Assembly: GCA_933822405.4 (NCBI GenBank)
Contig: CAKOGP040001981.1
Coordinates: 118,105 to 182,104 of the forward strand
Direction of reading: 5' to 3'
Length of the DNA stretch: 64,000 bases
Source of the DNA: Cylindrotheca closterium
Taxonomy: Eukaryota; Bacillariophyta; Bacillariophyceae; Bacillariales; Bacillariaceae
The stretch's first letter is position 1; each line of letters opens with the position of its first letter. The notes under the pieces are model-generated. The model saw nothing but the letters and a program-made list of their open reading frames with translations, had not been told where the DNA came from and searched no databases. Positions 42,298-51,607 of the stretch are shown in pieces. The translations under genes were made by a program, and so were the position numbers.

Positions 42298-44517
42298 ATG
42301 AATTGGTACGCCAGAGGCTTCATCACTACATGTCTCACTGTTTGGGCAAATGGGCTCGCCGCTCCAAAAAAAGCCTCCGAATATCCAGGATTCAACACAT
42401 GGTTGACGGACAACGCGATCGAAGTGGAACCGACGCCGATGGAATGGGAGAATGGCGGTGAGAACATTCCTGCCTGGCTCCAAGGAACTTATATGAAGAA
42501 TGGACCAGCACGATCCAAGTTTGGTGATGATGGGCCCGAGTATCAAAACATGGTGGATGGTTGGGCCAAAATCAACAAGTTCGTCATCCAAGACAATGGC
42601 CAACTGACCTATTCGTCAGGATTTGTGAACTGTCCCCTGTACCAAGACTTTGTGGATCATCAAAGGATGACTCCTCATACAATACTGGGGAAACTGATGG
42701 GCGACGATTTCGAATGTCCCGATTTGAAGACTTTTGCCAAGGGAGCACAGATTGAAAATGACAACGTTACGATTGAGAAAATGAAAGTGAAAGGCAAGAC
42801 CGCAATGATTGCATCTACAGATTCTGCCACTGTCAATCAATTCGACAAGGACAACTTTGCCTATCGACGAACTGTCCAGACTGCACCTTTGATAGCACAA
42901 GACCTTGTACTTATGGCGCAGGAATTGCTCCAGCAGGATGGAACATCCGCAATGACAGCCATAGAAAAAGAAATCATTGAAGACATGTTGGGAATTAACG
43001 AGCAAGAGTTCGTCAATATGCTGAATGATGAGATCAATTTGGATGATGTCGTCAATGAAACAGTTAAAGGCGTTTCTGTACATTCTTCTACTATGGAAGA
43101 TAATGAGATTACCGAAAGGTCGTTAGCAGGTGAACTCAGCAAGTCGGACGCCAAAAATCCTGTCGAGCTCGTCACAATGGAGCTATGCAAAACTGTCAAC
43201 AAAGCATTTTCGTTTATTTGGGAGGACATCTTGAGAAGAGCCTTTCGTCTCTTGTGGAATGAAATCCAGAGTAGGATTCCAAGGGGCACATTTGGAAGCT
43301 GTGCTCATTGGAAGAAAAGGCCTGGACAGCCGGACAACTTTCTCAATTATGGCATGTCTGGACTATTATTGAGTCCAAAACTGTCGCTCTATCAGTTTAC
43401 AAATGGCGAAGTACTAGACGATTCTTCGGGGCATCGGGAGCTACTTGGAGAAGCAATGGTCCCACTCAAGTCCCTCATCCACGAATTCAGTGTGACGCCA
43501 AATTATGCAATATTCTTCTGTTACCCAGTCATTCTTGACTTTTCCAAGGTCGATCTCAAGAGCGCCGCATTAACCATGCTGAATGAGGATGAAACCTGGA
43601 ATGAGCTCAAGACAGCAGCAAGGGAGACGATACAACCAAAGTTTCTGATACCTTTCTTTGAATGGGGTTTGGACCGCCTGGAGCCCATTGTCCGAGCCAA
43701 AATCGAAAAAATACAGCCATCCAAACGATATCCACTTCAAGATTTGCTATCTATCATGAATACGACCGCTGCTGACACGACTCATGTTGTCGTCTTTGAC
43801 CTGAATGAGCGTAAAGAAGTAATGAGCGCGACCGTCGATGGTTTCTATGGAACCCACCATGTCAATGCCTTTGAAGCCAGTGACGGAACTTTGGTATGTG
43901 ATGTGGTTCATGCACCGAATGATGCCTTGCAGCACTTTACAGACAAACAGTTTCTTCGGAACCATCCTGTGGACGAAACCAAATTCACAACTCCCTTTGA
44001 AATTCAGCGGTACACCATTGACCTTGTTTCCAACTCTATCGAGAAGGAGTCTTGGGATGAAGTGTTTGGTATTCCTGCAAAGAATCGCAGATTTGTCCAT
44101 CAGTTTGATTTCCCAAATGTCCATCCAAATAGAGCCGGATATGAGTATCGGTATGCCTACGGCCAATCCATGATTGACTTTCAGCGGCATTATCTGATCA
44201 AAAAGGATTTGAAGCGTCGTGATGGACACGATATGGTTTGGCCCAACGACGACAGTGATTCTTCCACCAATTGCCAATATAGTGGAGAGCCATTCTTTAT
44301 TCCAACTCCAGAAGGTTCGGCGGAAGATGATGGAGTTGTCTTATCCGTAGTGCTGGATGGGAGACGGCCGAATCCCAATCCAGAGATGATTGAAAGTCCA
44401 GGAGAATCGTACTTGCTGGTGTTGAATGCGACAACATTTGAGGAGTTGGACCGAGCCTACCTTGGCTGTCACATCCCACTGAGCATCCACGGCAATTGGT
44501 TCAATGAAATACTTTAG
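42298..44517 (+). CDS. carotenoid cleavage oxygenase (RPE65/CCD family) with large insertion
   Basis: Single exon, 739 residues. After a hydrophobic, signal-like N-terminus (about residues 6-22), the family start WLQGTYMKNGPARSKFG and the MVDGWAKINKFVI segment are present. The four iron-binding histidines can be placed: H337 (GSCAHWKKR), H395 (LIHEFSVTPNYAIFF), H520 (GTHHVNAFEASDG) and H731 (IPLSIHGNWF). Residues about 185-330, between the N-terminal blades and the first histidine, form an acidic helical insertion (e.g. EKEIIEDMLGINEQEFVNML) that is not part of the usual fold, making the protein about 200 residues longer than typical members. It is expected to cleave a carotenoid or apocarotenoid double bond with O2; the substrate cannot be deduced. 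Confidence 0.9.
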   Translation: MNWYARGFITTCLTVWANGLAAPKKASEYPGFNTWLTDNAIEVEPTPMEWENGGENIPAWLQGTYMKNGPARSKFGDDGPEYQNMVDGWAKINKFVIQDNGQLTYSSGFVNCPLYQDFVDHQRMTPHTILGKLMGDDFECPDLKTFAKGAQIENDNVTIEKMKVKGKTAMIASTDSATVNQFDKDNFAYRRTVQTAPLIAQDLVLMAQELLQQDGTSAMTAIEKEIIEDMLGINEQEFVNMLNDEINLDDVVNETVKGVSVHSSTMEDNEITERSLAGELSKSDAKNPVELVTMELCKTVNKAFSFIWEDILRRAFRLLWNEIQSRIPRGTFGSCAHWKKRPGQPDNFLNYGMSGLLLSPKLSLYQFTNGEVLDDSSGHRELLGEAMVPLKSLIHEFSVTPNYAIFFCYPVILDFSKVDLKSAALTMLNEDETWNELKTAARETIQPKFLIPFFEWGLDRLEPIVRAKIEKIQPSKRYPLQDLLSIMNTTAADTTHVVVFDLNERKEVMSATVDGFYGTHHVNAFEASDGTLVCDVVHAPNDALQHFTDKQFLRNHPVDETKFTTPFEIQRYTIDLVSNSIEKESWDEVFGIPAKNRRFVHQFDFPNVHPNRAGYEYRYAYGQSMIDFQRHYLIKKDLKRRDGHDMVWPNDDSDSSTNCQYSGEPFFIPTPEGSAEDDGVVLSVVLDGRRPNPNPEMIESPGESYLLVLNATTFEELDRAYLGCHIPLSIHGNWFNEIL

Positions 44518-44785
44518 ATAATGAGAAAATATAATAAACCTACAGTACAGTAGAACATTCATGCGTTGATGTGAGTTTTCTGCGATGAGTTTTATTCTTA
44601 CTTGTAATCGTACCAGTCGATTGCAAATTCAAAAAATGCTAATCCATCATCATTGGACCTCCGCCCGTCGGCTGTGCAAGTGCCTGAACCATCATTAGAC
44701 TGTTCTCACTGAATACTGTTCAAGTTTCGTCCAACTTTATCCACCGGTGTGCCACGATGGTAATGCAACACAACATTACAATATC

Positions 44786-45367
44786 ATGAAGAAGAAAGCA
44801 ATAAAATTCCTGATTCCTCTGCTTGCAACATTCGTTGTGGCATCTATGATTGTCACTGGAGTAATTTCAGTCATTTCAGAGAGCAATGACGGTGGCACTG
44901 ACATGATTCACGATGTTGAAGTTTCCGGCAAGATTCGATCTTGCATGGGGTGAGCTTTGGACGACCTTCCAGCTCTCAAATCTTTCTTGAAAGAGGGTCA
45001 CGTGGAAAGCTACGACAACACTATCACAGTTTCCTATATTAGTGGCCATCATCATGGTTCCATATTGACGATTTATCATAGCTCCAAGATTAATGTTGAG
45101 AACAAGATCCGCCAAGACAAAGATGCAACAGAATCTGTTCCAATCGAAACTATTGATTTGACAAAGATAGAGTCCGTTGACGACTTTCATCAGTTGTTGA
45201 AAGCAAAAGGATTCAAAAGGAAGTCGTCACAAGAGGTGGGTCTCATTTTGAAGCAGCGTAGAGAGGAAATCGAAGAAACCCAGAGGATACGAAAGGGGTA
45301 TTTGCTGAAACTTCGTGAAAAGCAAATCAAAGAAAACCCTTATATGGCAAAGTATTTAGGTGCTTGA
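44786..45367 (+). CDS. selenoprotein of the SELENOM/Sep15 family (in-frame TGA = selenocysteine)
   Basis: ATG 44786 to TGA stop codon at 45365-45367, 193 residues, with an internal TGA at 44951-44953 (residue 56) read as selenocysteine (U). The sequence around it is SCMGU-ALDDLPALKSFLKEG, matching the CxxU redox motif and following residues of SELENOM/Sep15 (CGGU-L..L..VK.FV). Downstream, YDNTITVSYISGHHHGS, IETIDLTKIESVDDFHQLL and KAKGFKRKSSQEV follow the same family. Residues about 5-31 are a signal peptide or anchor, so an ER or secretory location is expected. A strong SECIS candidate lies 44 nt after the stop. The last 40 residues are a charged helical extension without a visible ER-retention signal. 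The family acts in thiol-disulphide exchange in the ER. An upstream in-frame ATG at 44747 would add 13 residues. Confidence 0.88.
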
Positions 45368-45410
45368 AGAATGAATATAGATATATGGCAGCAAGATATA
45401 TATTGTCTCT

Positions 45411-45493
45411 CGTTGGTTGAAGTCATGACGTTACCCAACAGATTTCATCGTTTCCACATGGAATCCTGGTAGTAGCCGACACATTCACCAACG
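45411..45493 (+). promoter_or_regulatory. SECIS element (candidate, type II)
   Basis: Lies in the 3' UTR of the selenoprotein gene. Helix I: CGTTGGT (45411-45417) pairs perfectly with ACCAACG (45487-45493), extended by GAA/TTC. The non-Watson-Crick core has ATGA at 45425-45428 and GA at 45478-45479. Helix II: GTTACC pairs with GGTAGT around 45430-45472. Unpaired AACA (45437-45440) on the 5' side would be the conserved AA. Helix III: GATTTC (45441-45446) pairs with GGAATC, closing the apical loop. This arrangement is the type II SECIS plan that recruits SBP2 and EFsec to decode UGA. The spacing between ATGA and AA (8 nt) is slightly short. Confidence 0.75.
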
Positions 45494-46031
45494 AAGAAAC
45501 TAAGCTAAACTCATTTTTAGAACTTAATTGTTGTTGTTCTTTCATTCAGGAGAAGGGGTGAATGCAGTCCTGTGCCATTGGCACTATACATGTCACAATA
45601 CAAATCACCAAAGTTTAAGAGTACTTCTTGATGTCTTAAAATGCTATGTTACCTATGAAATGTACCATAATGTGCAGGAGCAGTCCGTTCTGGTGCCACT
45701 TCAGTACCGGTACCAGGCACCGTGGGACGTACCGTATTTCGGTGGGCGTGCTAATTCTGAATCAATCTAATCAATCTACAATTCATTTTGATTCATTCGA
45801 TTATACCGGTAGAGATAAAGCTGCCACATGGAGTGGTACGTCAGTCACTTACGACATTGAAGATCCTCGCCCGCGAAAAATGAGAATGGTTATCGTCATC
45901 GCTTTTTGCCACCCTTGTTCATCGAAGGTGCTGTACCAGTGGAAGTAATAATAACAACGACAACAACGGCAACAACCTTTATTCATTGTAACGCTTTTTA
46001 CACGACAAACTACTAATACACAGAATAGAAA
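45494..46031. other. intergenic region
   Basis: Remainder of the selenoprotein 3' flank and upstream region of the next gene. Contains CCGGTACC-type palindromic text near 45705-45720 and small AACAACGACAACAACGG repeats near 45950-45975 in the leader of the next gene. No gene seen. Confidence 0.4.
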
Positions 46032-47139
46032 ATGAAGGTTCAAACAAAAGCAGTTCTCGCTCTTGCCATTGCATCCAGCGCATCGGCGTTTGCACCTAAC
46101 TCCTCTCCCATGATCCTCCCCAAGACTGCCTCTTCATCAGTTGCACTTGAGATGGCCACGGAACAAAATGGAGAAATGTCCGTTGTTAATAACCTTGGAA
46201 AGGCTGCCATGTCATTGATGACTGCTTCTGCTTTGGCTTTCTCGACTTCCACCATGGTTCTTCCTGTCGAAGCCGCCCATGCCAAGGCACCCGCAGCCGA
46301 GGTTGTTGTTGTCGACAAGAAGGCTGCCAAGAAGGCCGCCGAGGAAAAGGCCAAGGCAGATGCCGAAAAGGCCGCCATTGCCAAGATGGGAAAGGAAGAA
46401 AAGGAAGTATATTTGACCAAGAAGAATTTGAGCCTTGCTGAAAGCTCCTTGAAGGAATACAAAAAGGTAGTCTCTGATGCCAAAGGTGCCAAATCCAAGG
46501 CCGACAAGGTCCTAAAGAGCCAAACAAAGACCACTGCAAACGCCAAAAAGAGTCTTGCGGAAGCCTCTAAGAAACTCCAAGCAGCCAAGAAGCAACAAAT
46601 GCCCACCTCTGCTATTAAGGAACTTTCGGAGATTGAATGTACGTATACCTGATGGATGGCATACTTTAACTTGTGACGGGGACGACGAGCACCGAGTCGT
46701 TCTGTCTCTTCAATTCATCAAACCTCACATTATTATTTTTGCCTTTTTCCCATTCCACTCACCTTCAGCCGAAAAGAAGGCCGTCGCTTCCGCCGAGGAA
46801 TCCAAGCTCAAGGCAGCCGGTGCCGCGAAGTCCACTGCTGAAAAGCAACTGAAGGATGGAACTGGTGCCGTTAAGAAGACCGAAGACAGCATCAAGAAGG
46901 AACAAAAGAAGCTGAAGAAGGCCGAGAAGGCTTACGGAAAGTTCCTCAAGAACGAAAAGAAGGCCAAAGCTAAGGCCGCCAAGAAATTGGCAGAGGAAAA
47001 GAAAAAGTTTCAGAAGCTGGAACAAGAAGCCAAGAAGCTAAAGTCGAAAGAATCCGCCACCGAGAAGGAATTGCAAGCCAAGGCTAAGGCTTTAGAGGCA
47101 GAGAAGAAGGCAATTGAAAAGATGCAGTCGAAAATGTAA
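46032..47139 (+). CDS. plastid-targeted Lys/Ala-rich coiled-coil protein (two exons)
   Basis: Exons 46032-46638 and 46769-47139; 325 residues. Donor GAAT|GTACGT and acceptor CTTCAG|CC, phase 1. The N-terminus MKVQTKAVLALAIASSASAFAP is a signal peptide ending in the classic ASAFAP motif of diatom plastid presequences. A second hydrophobic stretch (about residues 54-78, AAMSLMTASALAFSTSTM, followed by VEAAHA) looks like a thylakoid-lumen targeting signal with an A-x-A-type cleavage site. The mature protein, about 240 residues, is almost entirely Lys/Glu/Ala-rich coiled coil. Lumenal location and a structural role are inferred; no known family is recognised. Confidence 0.8.
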
Positions 47140-48252
47140 ACATTACTATTTGGATCAGAGACGAAAGAGGCGTGAGCAAACAGCAATAACACTTATGATA
47201 GAGCTAACAGAAGCAGTGTATGTGACATTCCATCCAAGCGAGCAATAATAATATATACGATTGATCAATCGAAGGCAACAGATAGATAATAGTACCATGA
47301 GTAATATTAGGAATGAACCATACCCTACAAAACACTCAATCACTCCTCGTAACTTCAATACTGCTTTGCAAGTGCTGCATAAAAGGAAAGAGAAGAGCAA
47401 TCATTGAACCACATTGAAGGAATGTGCAATCCAAGGGGGGAATGGACGGAAACCCACTAATCGAAATGGAAGGAGGACATAATAACACCAACATCATCGA
47501 CATTTTCACGGGCATAACTGCAGCAGACTTGAATCACATGCAAACCTAAGGACAATTTTGACTACACCCACATACCGTTCGTTCCTCTGGAATTTCAGAT
47601 CAGAGATTGACAACAACGCACAGCGATCTGTTGTTTTCCATCTTTTACAGTATATGCAGACTTCGTTCCTCCGAGAGAAACCGCAAACGTACTGTAAGAA
47701 ACTGGTAAAATGAAGAAGGCGCGTTCTTCCTGAACCATGGAATAATTCCATATCGTGCAAGTGAATTGAAATCTACTCCAAAGAAAACACGACTCTTATC
47801 TGTTTTGGTATGCGAGCTACCATTATCGGAGATACCTGATCTTGGAGGAGCAACTTCGCTCTGGTGGTTGGTAGCCCTTCGGCCTTCGGTGCCGAACTTT
47901 TGAGTGGGTCACCCGAATAGGTGACAAGACTCGCAGACAACCATTCCATTTTCTCGTGAATATTGTAAGACGGGGTTGGAAATACACCGAAAGCGCTATC
48001 AGCAGCATGATGGGCTTGCACATGATGGTATTGGTACTGCGCCGTTCTGTGGAACCACTCCCAAAACTGACGGCGAAGGTACGAAACGTGCGTAGAAAAT
48101 ACGATTCACAAAATCCGAACTCGTGGAAGCATCGCTATTCCCCAATCCGAACCTCCGAGAAAGAACAACTCCAACTTTCTTTCAACGAATACACGGTCAT
48201 AATAATATCCAACAATCGAAAAAGCAGCGATAAAAACAATCTCAATCTTATA
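47140..48252. other. intergenic region upstream of the HSF gene
   Basis: 1.1 kb. Short minus-strand ORFs (47506-47760, 47773-48021) have no family features. The HSF reading frame is open back to about 47956, with ATGs at 48007 and 48253, so part of this region may be HSF leader or extra coding sequence. No RNA gene or heat-shock-type NGAAN array was noticed. Confidence 0.4.
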
Positions 48253-49314
48253 ATGTGCTTAGGAGATAGAAGACAAATACAGACGATGGCCAGAGCCATC
48301 GATCCCGCCTTGTTGCAGAAGGTGGCCATCAAACAACAGTCGATGGAGATGCCATTAGTTCCAGAAATCATCCAGCCGCAATGGAGAAACGAGAAAGCGG
48401 ATGATCTGAAGGTGGAAGTAAAGAAAGAAAAACCAAAGGACGACGACACTGCGAGGGCTCATATTGTTGTCCAGCATCACTATCACGATCACAGCATGGA
48501 CCGAATTGGACAATTCAAGCAAGACAACCATCCAGCTCGCGGCGGTGTGATCACCCCTTTCCCCTTGAAACTTCACGAGATGCTCAGAGATTTAGAGCAA
48601 GATGGATTTGGCCATATCGTTTCATGGCAACCCCACGGACGTTGCTTTGTGGTACACAAGTCTGACGAGTTTGTCCACCTCTTGCCTCGATACTTCAAGC
48701 TGTCCAAGCTTGCGAGCTTTCAGCGCCAGTTGAATCTGTATGGATTCCAGCGCTTAACTCACGGAAAGGATCGTGGAGGCTACTACCATGAACTCTTTCT
48801 TCGTTCGATGCCATTTTTGGCCCAAGGTATTCAACGAATCAAGGTGAAGGGAACTGGTGTTCGAGCAAGATCCAACCCTCATCAAGAACCAAACTTCTAC
48901 AAGATGTCCTTTGTTGGTACTAGATCCCTTTCCGTACCCATGCCCCTCCCAAGATCAAGACCCGTCGCGTCCTTCCCAACTACATTCATGCCTATCCCGT
49001 CTCCCATGTCACTGTCCATTCCAACACCAGTTATGTCGCAGCCTGCGCCACATGCTTCATTGCCACTTCAGAGTTCCTATTCGCTGGAACCTAGAGCAGT
49101 CGAAGATTTTGATGTGATTTGTGGGTTTGGAAACAAGAAGTTCCACTACTTGGACCCTCATCAACTTCAAGAAGCTGAGAAGGCACGAAAAGTCGAGATG
49201 GCTCCTCAAAATGCTGCAGGTTTCTTCAAAGACTTTGTCTTTCCGAGCGACATTGGTGTCGAAATTGAGGACGACGAGGTTTTTGGAAATATGCTTGAAC
49301 AAATGATTTCCTAG
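48253..49314 (+). CDS. heat shock transcription factor (HSF) family protein
   Basis: 353 residues from ATG 48253 (MCLGDRRQIQ); alternative starts are 48286 (MARAIDPALL) and 48007. Residues about 103-196 form an HSF DNA-binding domain: PFPLKLHEMLRDLEQDGFGH, IVSWQPHGRCFVVHKSDEF, LPRYFKLSKLASFQRQLNLY and GFQRLTHGKDRGGYYHELF. The recognition-helix segment SFQRQLNLYGF is intact. As in many of the expanded diatom HSFs, no clear heptad-repeat oligomerisation domain follows; the rest is Pro/Ser/Met-rich with an acidic C-terminus (DIGVEIEDDEVFGNML). It should bind DNA in the nucleus; targets and whether heat is the signal are unknown. Confidence 0.92.
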   Translation: MCLGDRRQIQTMARAIDPALLQKVAIKQQSMEMPLVPEIIQPQWRNEKADDLKVEVKKEKPKDDDTARAHIVVQHHYHDHSMDRIGQFKQDNHPARGGVITPFPLKLHEMLRDLEQDGFGHIVSWQPHGRCFVVHKSDEFVHLLPRYFKLSKLASFQRQLNLYGFQRLTHGKDRGGYYHELFLRSMPFLAQGIQRIKVKGTGVRARSNPHQEPNFYKMSFVGTRSLSVPMPLPRSRPVASFPTTFMPIPSPMSLSIPTPVMSQPAPHASLPLQSSYSLEPRAVEDFDVICGFGNKKFHYLDPHQLQEAEKARKVEMAPQNAAGFFKDFVFPSDIGVEIEDDEVFGNMLEQMIS

Positions 49315-49974
49315 ATATGCCATGCAGCCTTTCTGAAATCAGATTGAGACGAGGCTCCGAGTCGCCACATGCACTCGAAAGGGGCGTGACGGACTACAGG
49401 TACAGTGCAACGGCCAAGGAAACTGACGCTGCGAACATTGGCTGCGAGCATTAGACTGCTATGGCACCATTCGATCTACAGCAACATCTTCTTGCCTGTG
49501 AACAAATAGACTGCGTGATGAAATTTACAAGCATCCTGCTCTGGGTCGTACCTGAATCTCTGGGTAACAATGATAAAAATAATATACCGGTATTACAAAA
49601 AAGGGAGCACATTTTTTCAGTTTCATTTATTTTGATCGGTGCATGGTGCTCTTTTATGCAAGAGGACAACACGCTGGTGCTGATGTTGACTTTTAGGTAC
49701 TTTGACCACACCGTAAATTTTTACATTACGTATTTGTTCATGACTTGTGCAGATAGGCATATAACCAATATGCTTGTCAAGATGTTGGAACGTCTTGCTA
49801 CCTCACCCGAGACGATGCTTTGAAGTTTGCTAGAACCAATACACGACGGAACATTAACTCTATGAAGCTCGCTATTTTTAACATTACAAAGGAACATGTA
49901 GAAGAGATGGGACTGGAGTTTTCATTCCGTCTGGGATTATGTAGCTACCATCCTCTTCAACCAAAGCATGACAT
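49315..49974. other. convergent intergenic region
   Basis: 660 bp between the HSF gene (+) and the CNB-carrier gene (-). A 120-codon plus-strand ORF (49461-49823) has no family resemblance and is not considered a gene. Nothing else seen. Confidence 0.4.
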
Positions 49975-51279
49975 CTACTGAGTTGTAGCACCCGTAGCCC
50001 TGCTCGTAAGCCATTTACGCTCAAACTTCTCGTGCTCCTTCAGTTGCAATAAATTGATGGTGCCATTCAGGATCACGAAAGACCCAACGATCTGTGCTGT
50101 GCGGATCAACAGACCTCTGGGAAAGACGTACGCAAAGACAGGTCTAGCGAGAGATTGCCCGAGGGGTGGCCATTGCGCAACCATTCGTTCGACTGCCGGT
50201 GGTACACTCCGCTTAATAAATTGAGCATTCAGCTCTCTATAAGACTTGGTTGGCTCCAACAGCTTCAGTGTTGATAAATTGTGTGGCACATGGGAGAAAT
50301 AGCCAGAAACCGTACCAGCCATCAAACTCCCAGCCGCATTCGCAGCGATGGCGTTGTCAGGGAAGAAAGGTTCCACCCGTTCTTCAAAGTAGTCACTCAA
50401 TTGATTCAATCCAATACCAAAGACAATCTCACGCGCCGCACGAGGCACGACTCCTCGCATCCATCTCTTCATCATTGGTTCCGAGTTCATGTGCCCAGCA
50501 TTCGAAGCTTCGAGAACACTTGATATCGGTGTCATTATAATCCCTGGAGTCAGTGCAGCCGCCCATCGAATAGCTGCTGGATTCTCGTATGCATCAGGGC
50601 TGACATGTTTGTCAAAAGTTGCTCGAAGAACCTTGAAACCGCAGATGTAAAATATTCGACTGGGGACTTGAATGTGCATGTTGGGAAATAGCTCCGATGT
50701 CACCCCGGTAAGACGCGCGTTCAAGAAGGAGTTCATCATTGACCGGTAGTAGCATTCGATACCTGCAGCAATCGAGACTGCCGTCACGTTGACTTCTTGT
50801 TGCTTCTGTTGCAACAGAGGTGTCTGATACTTTCGTGACGACCTTCGGACTTCGGAACTCAGACCCTGAATAATTTGTGCGGAGAGATCTGGATCTCTTC
50901 GCAACAAACGCATATAATCATTGCGGTGCATCTCGAATAGCTTGCACTGGTCAGATACACACTTGACTGTAGTCGATGCTGGGGCCGCTTCAAGAACGCT
51001 CATGGTGCCTATCGACCTGGACTTGATGGCAAATTCAACAGTGTGTGTTCGCTCGGTCTCCGGATCGTGTCTAGTTCGAACAAGATCGCCATCCTCTAAA
51101 AGAAAGAATCTATCCACAGGCTCATCTTGCTTCTGTATGATCTCGTTATGACCGTAAACTCCGTATTTCATTTTCTTGACAAGTTTTGCCAGTCCAGAAG
51201 CCGGCACCTTTTCAAACATTTCACATTCTTCCAGCAATTTCTTGCAGGTATCTCGATCATGCTTCACGTGATTCTTCAT
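49975..51279 (-). CDS. cyclic-nucleotide-binding domain fused to a mitochondrial-carrier-like domain
   Basis: Single exon, 434 residues. Residues about 15-150 resemble a cyclic-nucleotide-binding domain: LLEECEMFEKVPASGLAKLV, IIQKQDEPVDRFFLLEDGDL, RSIGTMSVLEAAPASTTVK and LFEMHRNDYMRLL. The cAMP-contacting segment (usually GE..LL....R.A) is degenerate here (GTMSVLEAAPASTTV), so binding is uncertain. Residues about 170-420 are weakly hydrophobic and repeat-like, with AAGSLMAGTVSGYFSHVPHNLSTLKL, a pattern similar to carrier (SLC25) repeats, although the strict PX[DE]XX[KR] signature is not clear. The combination suggests a signal-responsive mitochondrial membrane protein; that is inference. It lies immediately beside the cyclase-PDE array. 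Confidence 0.65.
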   Translation of the reverse strand: MKNHVKHDRDTCKKLLEECEMFEKVPASGLAKLVKKMKYGVYGHNEIIQKQDEPVDRFFLLEDGDLVRTRHDPETERTHTVEFAIKSRSIGTMSVLEAAPASTTVKCVSDQCKLFEMHRNDYMRLLRRDPDLSAQIIQGLSSEVRRSSRKYQTPLLQQKQQEVNVTAVSIAAGIECYYRSMMNSFLNARLTGVTSELFPNMHIQVPSRIFYICGFKVLRATFDKHVSPDAYENPAAIRWAAALTPGIIMTPISSVLEASNAGHMNSEPMMKRWMRGVVPRAAREIVFGIGLNQLSDYFEERVEPFFPDNAIAANAAGSLMAGTVSGYFSHVPHNLSTLKLLEPTKSYRELNAQFIKRSVPPAVERMVAQWPPLGQSLARPVFAYVFPRGLLIRTAQIVGSFVILNGTINLLQLKEHEKFERKWLTSRATGATTQ

Positions 51280-51607
51280 CTTCTCGTGCCTTGTTGACTC
51301 TTGGATTGACGCAACAGCAATAAAGTGTCAGGACTCCCAACCTATTGAAGTTGTGATGAGAACGCACAAAATGTCGGTTTGAGTGTCATCAGAACCAACC
51401 AAAATTTTTGAAAATACAACCTCAAACAGTCGAGCTAATCAACCTTCCAGAATCTGGCTTGTGTGACGTCAGAAAGTCGTTTCGAGTAAACGGGATTTGG
51501 CATCTGGAATCGATAATACAGCTCAAGCACAACAGCAAACTATTATTTTACAAGGGGATGTTTGAGTATATGTCTATATATCTATATATCTATATATGAG
51601 TCTCTAT
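51280..51607. other. intergenic region
   Basis: 328 bp between the CNB-carrier gene and copy A of the cyclase-PDE array (both minus strand). Contains a TATATATC repeat at about 51571-51598. No gene seen. Confidence 0.4.

Noticed and set aside
44951..44953. Internal TGA as a true stop or pseudogene lesion
   Set aside because: The downstream frame keeps the family pattern, the TGA sits exactly at the redox Sec position (CxxU) and a SECIS candidate follows, so recoding is the better explanation.
45371..45408. Alternative SECIS starting at ATGAATATAG
   Set aside because: It can form an AT-rich stem, but lacks the GA on the 3' side needed for the core; the element at 45411-45493 is much better.
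49461..49823. 120-codon plus-strand ORF after the HSF gene
   Set aside because: AT-rich with no family resemblance and no regulatory context.
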